Positions 36,569 to 46,665 of a stretch of DNA of 64,000 nt are shown here, piece by piece. The notes below the pieces were generated by a model. That model was not told the origin of the DNA and made no database searches. It was given only the letters and a program-made list of their open reading frames with translations. How positions within the stretch are numbered: position 1 is the first letter of the stretch; each line of letters opens with the position of its first letter. Made by a program: the position numbers and the translations under genes. Source of the DNA: Chinchilla lanigera (lineage: Eukaryota > Chordata > Mammalia > Rodentia > Chinchillidae); the NCBI RefSeq assembly GCF_000276665.1, contig NW_004955463.1, positions 12,667,516-12,731,515 of the forward strand, written 5' to 3'.

Positions 36569-37597
36569 CCTAAATCTCAGCCCTGTCCCCAACACCTCTA
36601 GAAAACTTGCATAATATAGTAACTGGGAAACTATGCAGCCTAAATTTATGAAGGCCACACAGAAAGAAATGGCACTTCTCTTTTAAAAGGAATCCACGAT
36701 TATGGTGGATCTTGTTCAGATAGAGTAGAGATTCCAGAGGACTCAGTGGAAAGATAATGATGGGCAGAGTGAGGAAAGGACAATCATGCTTTGGAACCCT
36801 TGTATAAGAGAGGACAAGCGACTATTGAAACACAGGATGAAGGTCACACAAGGTTATCTGCCTCTGTGCCCGGACAGGAACAGTGGCTACTGACTTGCTT
36901 AACTAAGGTGTGTTGAAGATTTGGTGTGTTCCTAACATCTTGGTCGAGCCCCTTGCTTCCTTAAAAAGCCTTTCTATGCAGGTCCAAGTTCTAACTATTC
37001 TTTAAGATTCCTTGACATTGAGTATTTGCTCACCAGAGTTTCAAATAGAACTTTGATTTTTTAAAAAGTGCTTTTCTTCATTGGTCAGGCTGCACTTTTT
37101 GTGGCCGTTGGTGGAATAAGCATTGGATTAAGGCAGGCCTAAGCTGCGCTGCAGGTGTCTGGAGTACGTGTCATTTTTTGGTTTGGTAATGCTTGGCTAA
37201 GTGTTCGGCACAAGTGCCAATTGCAGACATTACTGTAATGCAGAGTAAAAGCAGATAAATCAGGAGTCAGAAAGGCCATAAAAGATCAACCCATCCAAAC
37301 CACAGTCTTAGCCTGTTCTCATTAAAACCATGAGAATAGGAAGGCTAGAGAAGTGAGATGTCATGTCAAAGGTAGAGATGACTGGTGTCAGAGGTAGGGG
37401 ATCAAAGCAAACCTCCTAATTCCTACTCTAGGATTTCTCCTATTGCAGAGCTGCAGAGGTCTTTACTCTTAAACATAAACTAATGATGTAAACCAAAACA
37501 GAAGCCTTTCCTTTTTCAGCCCAGCAAAATTATGTCTGTGCTTTGGCCATTGCCTGGTGCCATAGTGTCCCATCTTCATCTTTGGCTTTTCTTACAG
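35149..37597 (+). other. KCNU1 last intron (2449 bp)
   Basis: Starts with GG instead of GT and ends TTTTCTTACAG. Contains a long CT array (36487-36565). Other parts show no recognised element. Confidence 0.8.
36487..36565 (+). repeat. (TC)n microsatellite
   Basis: About 39 uninterrupted TC units (79 bp) in the last KCNU1 intron. A long homopyrimidine mirror repeat of this kind can form triplex (H) DNA. Confidence 0.97.
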
Positions 37598-37841
37598 GTT
37601 TGTGATTACCCGGCCAGCCAACGAGTTTAATCTGCTGCCCTCAGATCTTGTATTTTGCGCTATCCCTTACAACACTGCTTATTACAAAAAGAATGATGCT
37701 TCTGAATCCCAAACTCAGTGTGAAATTATTAATGTGGTACCACTGGCACCAGAGATGCAATCACATACAAACTTTCCTTCTACAAGGGGCTCTGTGGAAG
37801 AGGGCACATCACAGCCACGGCATTCCCCAGTCCGCCTCTGA
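37598..37841 (+). CDS. KCNU1: KCNU1 last exon: end of RCK2 and C-terminal tail with stop
   Basis: 244 bp including TGA at 37839-37841. The acceptor is TTTGGCTTTTCTTACAG. The first base completes Arg, then 80 residues: FVITRPANEFNLLPSDLVFC, AIPYNTAYYKKN.., ending TSQPRHSPVRL. 'VITRPxNEF.LLPSDLVFCAIP' is the final conserved block of Slo3 (Slo1: VITNPPYEFELVPTDLIFC). Beyond it the tail is poorly conserved and polar. From memory of the family, this tail is shorter than in mouse and human, and the sequence after the TGA still looks rich in Lys/Glu codons in other frames. A lineage-specific shortening is therefore likely. Confidence 0.94.
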
Positions 37842-38110
37842 AGCCAAGACTGTTCTGAGTTTCTAAACTTCAGGAAGCAGTGCTGAATCAGAGTGGTAAA
37901 CTGCCACTCCAGAAACTTCTAGATGAAAAAGTAAAAGAAAATGGAAAGGAAAATATGAAGGAACTTCTAAGTGAGGATGCTCTTCATAGTCCATGCTAAA
38001 CTAGACCAATCGATACTCTCCACATGCTCTCAGCCTGCTACTAACAAAGCATCTCTAGAGATAAAGACTTCGAATCAGGAAAATAAAATGGAAGCATGCC
38101 ATGTTTGTGC
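37842..38110 (+). other. KCNU1: Probable KCNU1 3' UTR with polyadenylation signal
   Basis: Non-coding continuation of the last exon. The first canonical AATAAA on this strand is at 38082-38087; a further AATAAA occurs near 38596. The transcript end cannot be placed exactly without cDNA. Confidence 0.5.
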
Positions 38111-41100
38111 CCATTTCTTAGTGGTTGATCAGCAAGCTCACACTGTTTTGAAAGAGACATAACTCTAATCTTGTCCCACTGGATCTGGTATGATGAAAAT
38201 ATGAGAAATGTCATTAAAGAAAAGTTCATTGCTCTATTTCCCTTGAGCAGAAAATGGGTCAGTATGAACTGTACTAAAGAAGTCTTCCAGATGGAGATAT
38301 GCTATTGGAGTTAGAAACCAATTTGTTTCTAATTAAGACCTAGGTGTATGCCTGGCACATGTTTAATAAGAAAGAACGTTAGAGTAGCATGGATGAAGTC
38401 AGGTAGATTGAAAGTAGATAACCTTTGAAATCCCCTAACTCAGGAATACAGATATCATTGCATGAATGGTTCACAACACTCCCCCCATATTCCATGTTCC
38501 AATCTACTGCTCTATAAATTTCATCTTCAGTCAAGTCATTTTATGTAGATATTATTCTGTTAGCATAATAAGCAAAAGTTTGGCACATCTAGAAAATAAA
38601 TATTCACTCTAAATTGGTAGGAATCTTATAATGATGAGATTGGTAAGCAAGCCCTTCTTACATTATAGATACAACACAGGTAGGTAAAGAGAAAGAAAAT
38701 TATATACCATATTTCTCATAAATTGTTTTGTATAACATTTAAGATATACCTATGCTATTATCATCTTTAATAATTTAGTATTCTGATCCCGGTTTCACAA
38801 AGGAAGAAATGATGTCACACATATGTCACTAAGTAAAATAGAACACATCCAGCTAAATTTGAATTTCAAGTAAACAAAATATTTTTAGTGTAAGCATGTC
38901 CAAGTCACTCCACTTACCTAGTAAGTGATCCAATCAATATCTAAATTTGGTTTGATTCTAGCAATTACGTATGTTATGCCTTCAAACATACAAAATGAAA
39001 CAAACTAAAATAAATCATCATATGAAATAAATATTCTCATCAGTTAAGCTTTAATTATAATGAAGTAAACTCAATCTATGTGGAAAAGAAAATAATTATA
39101 ATAGGAGCTTCCCCAAACCTGGGAAATCCTTTAAAATTCCTTTTGAATTATAGCTGTCATCTTCATCCTTCTCCCTTTACATAGACTTCCTTTGTTTTCC
39201 CATATTCAAAGTAATATATAGCTTTCTGCAATTCCATATTTATGCTTATCAAAAACTTAAGGGACTGTCTCTTAACACACAAATAACTAAATACACACCA
39301 ATGGCCAATAGTTTAATGCAAAAAATATTTAATTTCCAATGCAATGGAGTAGTTTGAGCGAGAAATACTTTATTTTCCAATGTTTCATAGGGATGGGTGC
39401 CTAAACTATGGGATGGCTTCAGCTTTGGCCACTCCACTCTAAACACTGACAGCTGAGGAGCAGGTACTTTTAAACAGAGGGCTATCTCCGGGAAAGTAGG
39501 AAGGTTCATGGCCTAGGGAAGCCTGCCACTAGTCTACTAAAAAGGCAGTAGTGTTGCCTTTTCCCATTTTCTACCTTGGAAGTTTTATAAACATACCAGG
39601 CTTAGCAAAGACAAAGTACTTTTGAAAAAGAAATTCTGTGTTAGCACTATAGATTTCAAAATCTACAAACCACTGCTTTCTATATTTTGACAGATATGTT
39701 TAACCTCTTAGCTTCTGTTTCTTCTTTGCAAAAACTTCACAAATAATCTAACTTTTAATAGAATAGAACCATTAAAGTGAGAAATACTTTATTTTCCAGT
39801 GTTTTATAGCAATGGGTTTCAAAAATATGGCTAATGAAATATTAAGTGATAGCCAATAACTAATTCTTCATATTGCCAGTCTCAATAAATAAAATAGAGT
39901 CTCCCTAACTTAATTTCCAAGTGATTCCATAACTCCAGATTCAAACCCTTCACTTATAAATAGCAACATTTTATTATGAGTCACACAAGATCTTTTGGTA
40001 ATATGATGGATATTTATTTTATAATATTTGTTTCACATTTCTTAATAGTAGAACCAATATGAATGGAACTTAACAACTCACAAACAGTACATGTGTTGAT
40101 ATTTATAATTCTTGAGGCTATAGCATTTTCAAAAATGTATATGTGCATATTTTCCATGAGATTCATCACAAATCAGCCTATATCCCATGCATAGTATTTC
40201 TGATCCATAATATGGACTTTCTGTAACCAGAAGAGTAGTCATAGAAAGAACACAGGGCAAGGAGTCAAGTGACCTGCATCTTTTTTTTTTTGGATATCCC
40301 ATTAAAACTGCTTTCCTATCTCAGGGCAGTTCTTAAACCTTTCTCGGCTCACTTTACTGTTCGCAAAAGGAGAATGTTGAACTGAGATACTTTGAACATT
40401 ACTTCTGTTTTGTTAATTCAACTGGCACATGCCTTACCTTACTTTCTACCAGATGCTGAGAACAGACTGGTGACCAAGACAAAGCTGCCTCCTTCTTGGA
40501 ACACACACACACACACACTCTAGTTGGAAGAGGAAGCAAATAGGAAAGTCAGTGTGGTTAGAGAGTAGTGAAACAACCAGAGAAAATCACTTGGGGCAAC
40601 CAGGTAGGACCTGATGGAGAAAATCTCCACTGACTGTGGACACAGATTACATTGTATTCTCACTGAACTGAGGGGCAGTTTAAAGGTTTTAAGTAATAAG
40701 GTGAATCATGTGATTTATATTCCCAAAGATCACACTAGCACTTAGGGTTTGTGGAGACAATTAAATGAATTCAAGTGGATTTCATCTCTGCAAAAAAACA
40801 CTAAAAAATGCTTCATAAACTGTAGCAAAAGAATTTTGAAATATATACCATTTCTTACAAAAAAAAAAAAAAAGAAGGAATTCCCAACCAGAAGCAAGAG
40901 GACAGTCATAGCCAGTGAAGGTGTCTATGAGAGTCACGTGACTAGTGTGCATGACTATTTAGTCAGCAGCTGGGGTTATGTTATAGGAAGCCATAGGATG
41001 TAGATAAGCACCAAGAATAAATAACCATCAGCTGGGAAGGACCAGCCCCTCTGTGAAAGAGACAGCTGATTTCTTTCACTGGCCCAGAAAAGGAGCAAGA

Positions 41101-41384
41101 AATGTTATTTTTGCTTAAGAATCTGGGTATGAAAACACTTATCATGAGAAATTGAAAGCCCAAAGTCATATCACATGCAGTTGTAATAATCAAATTTACC
41201 ATGTGTGACAGCAATGTAAAACAAGAAATAATGGCTGAAAACTCTAACTACAGTCCAGTGACACTTGAGGTGACTGGTTGGAAGAAAACAATAATCTTTA
41301 CAGGGAAGATTTCTACAACTCAGAGCACTCAGGACTCCATCAGGAAAGAAGAAAAATAAGTTCAATACTTTCAAAATATGGACA
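38111..41384. other. Gene-free AT-rich sequence downstream of KCNU1
   Basis: No gene recognised. A 40-bp near-duplicate pair is noted at 39359-39398 and 39779-39818. A weak L2-like segment may lie near 40420-40560 around a short CA run. A poly-A run is at about 40859-40873. Confidence 0.6.
39359..39818 (+). repeat. Near-identical 40-bp direct repeat, copies about 420 bp apart
   Basis: GAGAAATACTTTATTTTCCA followed by a TGTTTCATAGGGATGGGT-like stretch is present at 39359-39398 and again, with a few changes, at 39779-39818. Flanking sequence is only weakly similar. Confidence 0.75.
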
Positions 41385-42583
41385 ACAAGTCTTAAAATCT
41401 AGAAATAAAAAAATAAAAGAGATGAGGAAATAATCCTCATAAATCAGATTCAGGAGACAAATCAAATAAGAAGGATAGCATGACCCCAGACTTCGGATAG
41501 TAGCACAATCTGAAAAAGATCACAAAATTGATATATTTAGTGTGATGAAAATGGTTAAAACTTGATTAGAAGTCAGAAAATAGGGAACTGTGAAAAAAAC
41601 AACAGTCACACTTGAAAGAACCAAACTTCCAGAAATTGTTCATTAAATTAAAATGCAATGTCTGAATTGAGCAATAAATTAAGAATGGATTTGAGGAATA
41701 TATCTAAAATGCAGAGGGGAGAGACTAAACAAATGAAAAAATATAAAAGAGAGGATTAAAACCTCGGAGTAAAAAAATGAAAAAGTGCCATATACAATTA
41801 ATTTAATTTCTGTAAAGACAGACTAAGAAAAGAGAAAAATACTGTAAAACTTTTAGAATTAATAAAACATAAAAATCCTAAAATTTAAGAAGTTCCCTGC
41901 AGAAAAGTTAAATAAATTTATACGCACATATTACCATATCCAAAAACCAGACAAAAGGGAGGTTCAGAACAGGAGATTACTACTGATAAATTGAGAGATA
42001 AAAAAGATAATGAACCTGTAAAACCAAAACGTTGAGGAAAACAAGAGATGTAAAAGTCAGTTTATCATATGATCAAAGTTAACATTCAAAGGGCAGGATA
42101 GTAAAGAACACAGTTTTAAAGACAGAACATACAACATAGAGATTACTAAAAGAACTACCCCAGGGTGTTTTAGTAGGAAGAGATGGAAATCAAAAGATGG
42201 AGAAATATAGAAGACACAATGAAAAAAGGAATAGAAAATTATTGTAAATAGACTATAATAACAGTACAGTAGTAATAATTTGGGAAAGGTTAAAACCAAG
42301 TTAGAACTAACATAAAGAAATAATAGGGGATATGAGAAAAATGATCAAGTGAAATTATTCTAAAAGTGCAGCATTGCTCAGGAAGAGGACAGAGATAATG
42401 ATTAATTAGCATAGTTGAGGCTGTGTTGAATGTAAAAGTTTAAATAATAAACTGAAAAAGAACAAATGGAAGAACTATGACTTCTAAACAAGTCAAGAGA
42501 AACTAATCAGGGCTGGGGATATAGCTCAGTGGCAAAAGCGCCTTCCTGGCAAGCATAAGGTAGTGAGTTCAATCCCTGGTACT

Positions 42584-42619
<36 letters not shown>

Positions 42620-43870
42620 AGAGAGAGAGAGAAACTAATCAGTAAAATGACGTAAAATGACATAAAATTGAATTCAAAAATGTTGACTCAACCCATAAGA
42701 ATCCAGGATTATATTTTAGTAAACACTTTCAAGATGATACATAGAACACAAAATTTAAAACTAGTAATGAGTGTAAATACATGGTTTTCAATAGATATAA
42801 ATGAGTCAATCTTGTTAAGTGAAGAAATTTTTAGGTTATATTTTTTTAAATGATATGCTATTTATAGCAGAGAATATGATTTAGAAAATGTGAAACTGAA
42901 AAGAAGCAAAGAGATAAACAGGCACTTAGCATGAGACAAAACCTATTTTAAAACAAAAATCATTGATAAAGACTATAATTGCTTTTTGTAATCTTATATG
43001 CAATAGCAAATTTGCAATATAGCAAACTATAACATTTCTGAACTTTTATGCACATTGCACGGCTTTAAAACACATAAAATAAATCTGACAAATTAGAAAA
43101 AGAAATTGCCCAAACCACAATCTTACAGAAGTATTTTAACATATTTTTGTCAAAAACAATTAAATCAACAGAAAAACAAAAAGTACATAATAGAGTAATA
43201 TGAACTCCAAAGTTAACTAACTTGAATGAATGGATGACAAGTATAGAAATAATGTATATAAGAAATAATCACTATTTAAACAAGTACCAATGCATATTTT
43301 CCCAGCACATACACATTTTAGTTTTCCTTATAGTCATCACAAAAGCCAGCCTCTATTAGTCATTTGAGGTTCTTCAAAAAATTACAAAATAGAATTAGCA
43401 TATAATCCAGTAATCCCAATTCTAGTTTGCAAAAACAAAAGATGAAAGCAAGATCTCAAAGACTATTAGCACAGCCATGCTGATTTCAACATTATTTACC
43501 ATATCCAAGAGTTGGAGGCAACTTAAATGTCTATCAATGAATGGATAAGAAAAATGTGGTATGTATCATGAGGTTGTATTCAGCTTTATTAAGGAAGAGA
43601 TCTTGTCATACGCTACAACTTGGTTAAACTGTGAGGACCTCATGCTGAGTAATGCAGCATAAGCCACACTGCATGACTTCACATGTATAAGGTGCCTAAA
43701 GCAGTCAGACTCCCGAAGCAGACAGCAACATGTTGGCTGCAGGGGCTGGAGAAGAGAGAAAGGCTTTACAGTTCAATAGGCTTACAGTTTCATTTTCCAA
43801 TGTATCTTTGACAACAATTTTTTTTAAAAGTGTGTTGTATCTATAATCGGGGAAAGAAGTGAATTTATGA
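41385..43870 (+). mobile_element. Ancient LINE-1/HAL1-like element, internally deleted
   Basis: Colinear with an old mammalian L1. An ORF1-like part is at about 41400-42300 (AAAATATAAAAGAGAGGATT corresponds to the ORF1 'ATGGAAAATATAAAAGAGAG' region). ORF2 endonuclease-like text is at about 42900-43330. The L1M-type 3' UTR is at about 43340-43870 (CCAAGAGTTGGAGGCAACTT, AATGTCTATCAATGAATGGA, GCAACATGTTGGCTGCAGGG). Every frame is closed by stops and most of ORF2 is missing. An ID SINE interrupts it at 42511. Confidence 0.7.
42511..42627 (+). mobile_element. ID SINE, young, with 15-bp target-site duplication
   Basis: GGCTGGGGATATAGCTCAGT, GGCAAAAGCGCC, GAGTTCAATCCCTGGTACTG, then about 30 A and a GA run. 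The target duplication AGAGAAACTAATCAG is perfect at 42496-42510 and 42628-42642. The tRNA-Ala-like A box and B box are intact, as expected of a recently retroposed copy. It is not a functional tRNA gene because the anticodon arm and 3' stem are not conserved. Confidence 0.95.
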
Positions 43871-44245
43871 TATATTTATGTATGGAAATAGATGAAAGTT
43901 TAAAAATTAATGAACTGATTGGTCAATTTAGTAAATTAGAGAAAGAATACTAAAGTGACATAAATCTACAGAGATTTTGCATCAGCATCTGTATTTCCCA
44001 ATTACTTGGCTGGAATTGGAAACCAGAACATAAATCAAAAGTCTGCTTTGTTCAATATCTAACCATTTGTTATTCTGAGACATAGTAAAAATGTCCTTTA
44101 GCAAATGAACTGTTTTGTTCAAGTAGCCTAAAGAAATAATGGAGCATTATTTGAACAGAATCAAGAAGTAGGACAACTAGGGTAAGATGAAGAAGCTGGA
44201 CACAGTACGTGAAAATCTTTAAGATCTACTGTTATAAATGTAATT

Positions 44246-44774
44246 CCAGAAACCGCTATGCATATCTGTGTGTGCTTATGTATTTTATCCACATGCATAT
44301 TTGTGTATATGTAATGCATGCATGCTGCATGCAAGCATATGTAATATATGCTATACATATGCCATGTTCATAACAACACACTCATGTATATAATATACAA
44401 GATACATAGCACTACACATATTACTGTGTAGTTTTTTTTTTTTTGGCAGTACCAGGGATTGAACCAGCACTACACATATTACTGTGACCTATTGAATCAA
44501 GATCTGCATTTTTAAAAATTCCATTAGTAATTCATACACTGAAACTTGGCAAGCAGGGCTTTCAAAGAACAGATAGATACAGATATAGATAGATATGTAA
44601 TATGTGTAGCATATGTATCTTGTATATTATATACATGAGTGTGTTGTCATGAACATGACATATGTATAGCATATATTACATATACTTGCATGTAGCATGC
44701 ATGCATTACATATACACAAATATGCATGTGGATAAAATACATAAGCACACACAGATATGCATAGCGGTTTCTGG
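44246..44774. repeat. Large inverted repeat, 178-bp arms with 172-bp spacer
   Basis: The left arm 44246-44424 is the reverse complement of the right arm 44597-44774. Arms differ by only about five substitutions and a small indel over 178 bp. Both arms contain ATGCATGCA-type alternating tracts. The spacer holds a truncated ID SINE. Mirror-image open frames in the two arms are a by-product of the symmetry, not a gene. Confidence 0.93.
44429..44465 (-). mobile_element. 5'-truncated ID SINE with 21-bp target-site duplication
   Basis: TAG plus a T run then GGCAGTACCAGGGATTGAAC, the reverse complement of the ID 3' half with its A tail. It is flanked by a perfect 21-bp duplication (AGCACTACACATATTACTGT + G) at 44408-44428 and 44466-44486. 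Confidence 0.92.
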
Positions 44775-45426
44775 GGAAAAAAAAAGGTCTGGAGGTTTGG
44801 TTTTAACGAAAACTACCTCCCCCAACATTTTGCTATTTGGTATGTTAACTTGTATTTAGGACTATAGTACATTCCAAAACCTGTAATTAATTATAAAATC
44901 TTTATGCTGAGTTGTATCAAACTGTGAAGGAATTAAGGGAGGCTGCAGTTGAGTGAGGTGGATGCCTATTTTCCTACAGGGACAGTCACTTACAGATCAA
45001 AATTTGAAAGTTATTTCTTCCAGGCCATAGAAATAAAGAGCTCAGCCTTCACTGTTATCTTCTCCTGTTTCTTGATTTGCATGCATGAGAAAAGGAGAAG
45101 CAAGAGAGGCATATGCCTAAGCCAGGGCTACTGGGGTGAAAAGGTCCTAACACTAATTCGGTTTGAAAGACTACAGGATGAGCCCAGCCACTGCGTGCTG
45201 AGAAGAAAGGACCTGAGCAGCTGATGCTAAGTTCAAACTAAACCCATCACAAGTACCCTGGGGTTGTCACAAGGTAAAACTGATCGTCTCCTCCATTTAT
45301 AGTCATTAGCAGGTGGGATGCTTCTGTAATTTTACAAGAAAGTCAGTTAACAGATCTCTGAAGCTGGGTTTGGCAGTGGGAATGCCCCAGCCCTTTGTTT
45401 GACAGCTTCTGGACTGCTGTCTTCTG

Positions 45427-45526
45427 TTGTTTTTTTTGTTTGTTTTTTCTCCGGTACCAGGAACCGAACTCATGACCTTGCGCTTGCCAAGCAGGTGCTT
45501 TTGCCACTGAGCTAAATCCCCAGCCC
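45427..45526 (-). mobile_element. ID SINE, young, with 18-bp target-site duplication
   Basis: The reverse complement begins GGGCTGGGGATTTAGCTCAG and ends GTTCGGTTCCTGGTACCGGA plus an A-rich tail. The duplication CTGGACTGCTGTCTTCTG is perfect at 45409-45426 and 45527-45544. Confidence 0.96.
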
Positions 45527-45839
45527 CTGGACTGCTGTCTTCTGACTGCTGCCTCCTTTACAGTCAGGAGAGGAGATGACTTCCTATGAGACAGTGACTC
45601 TTCAGATCAGGTGAATGGATGAAGTCAGTCTATTCTCTGCTTCAATTTACTGTCTCCTTCTAGCTACCTTAATTGGCCTCCCAACAAGCCAACAGGACTT
45701 GTTTCCATCTGTCTAAGCTGTGGAACTGCTGACCAGCTCTTTCTCTCTAGCTTATCTTCAAGAAAATGTCTTGGCAGGGTTTCATCTTTCAAGAAAGTGG
45801 GGAAAGACCAGTAATGCATTAAGAAGGAAGTAAATAAGG

Positions 45840-46230
45840 GTCACTCCTCTCTTATATTTAGCGCTCAACCCCACATGGTTTACCCTGTTAGCATCCTTTC
45901 TCTTCCCTTCCTCTCACAGTGAAGACTTTTAGCTACTGCTCTACATTCACTACTTTATTTCCACACCTCTAATTTCCTTCTCAAACCACTCAACACTGGC
46001 TATGAATTCACATTATTCTATCAATAATACTTCTTTCTAAGATCATCAGCTACATTTATGCCAGCAAGTATGGTAGGATATTTAGCACTAGCCTGGCTGG
46101 ATCCTCTGCATGTTCAGACACTGGCGTCCATAATGCAACAGCCTTCCTGTTCCCCTTTACTACTCTGTGTGCTCTAACACTGCTTTCTGTTCTCCTTTTC
46201 TACAGCACGATTAGGTATTAGCATGATTAA
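45840..46230 (+). mobile_element. Possible L2 LINE fragment
   Basis: C/T-rich text with the general order of L2 ORF2 (TCAAACCACTCAACACTGGC, TAAGATCATCAGCTACATTT). Strongly diverged; lower confidence than the copy at 54680. Confidence 0.35.
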
Positions 46231-46269
46231 AAGCTTAACTATAGACTCTTCTGTTTTTAACTCTCAAGG

Positions 46270-46665
46270 ACCACTTAGTGTGCTGGGTTTCCATTACCAT
46301 ACTAAAACACATTTAATAATCAGCAAAAAGATGAAAGGGTTATTTTGGCTCACTCTCTTGGAGATTTCAGTCCATGGTTACTTGGCCCTTCTGCTCCTGG
46401 GCCTATGATGAGGCAATAGATTATGCTGGGAAAAAGAATGGCAAAGGAGGCTGATTAACATAGAAGCCTGGACGTGAAAAGAGAAAAGACAAAGGACTGG
46501 AGCTCGAATAGCCCCTCAAAGAACACACCTCCAAAGACCTACTTTTCTCCCATTAGGCCCCACCCCTTAAAGATTCCATCACCTTCCATAGCACCACAGG
46601 CTGGGAATAAAGCCTTTAATATTAGTGCCTTCAGGATGGTCAATATCCATGTGATAAGCACTTAG
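46270..46665 (-). mobile_element. ERVL-MaLR LTR, minus orientation
   Basis: Motif series GGGTTATTTTGGCTCACTCT, TTTCAGTCCATGGTTACTTG, TGATGAGGCAATAGATTATG, AAGACCTACTTTTCTCCCAT, TAGGCCCCACCCCTTAAAG and a late AATAAAGCCTTTAATAT. Solo LTR, no coding interior. Confidence 0.65.

Larger units (their letters stand above)
9127..37841 (+). other. KCNU1: KCNU1 (Slo3) gene, visible 3' half (gene span)
   Basis: Seven exons on the + strand encode about 358 residues in consistent frame and phase. They match the RCK2 gating-ring domain and C-terminus of the Slo family. KCNU1 forms the sperm-flagellum, alkalinisation-activated K+ channel that hyperpolarises sperm during capacitation; LRRC52 is its known auxiliary subunit. 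Slo3 rather than KCNMA1 (Slo1) is indicated by the divergent calcium-bowl region after MLTEL, which lacks the acidic run, and by Slo3-type residues such as NPSNIHFIEQ. Introns between visible exons are 3352, 2244, 5890, 3195, 10507 and 2449 bp. The 10.5-kb interval should contain one more exon that I cannot see. The donor after 35148 is non-canonical. All visible exons are free of stops and frameshifts, so the gene is either functional with a sequence error or only recently damaged. Confidence 0.93.

Noticed and set aside
9127..37841. Assignment to KCNMA1 (Slo1) instead of KCNU1
   Set aside because: The exon layout is shared, but the acidic calcium bowl is missing and the linker, loop and tail residues are of Slo3 type.
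42511..42585. tRNA-Ala-like sequence with A and B boxes
   Set aside because: It is the body of an ID SINE (long A tail, target-site duplication, imperfect cloverleaf), not a tRNA gene.
44161..44859. Two near-identical 65-codon frames, one on each strand
   Set aside because: They are mirror images created by the inverted repeat; no domain or codon-like constraint is seen.
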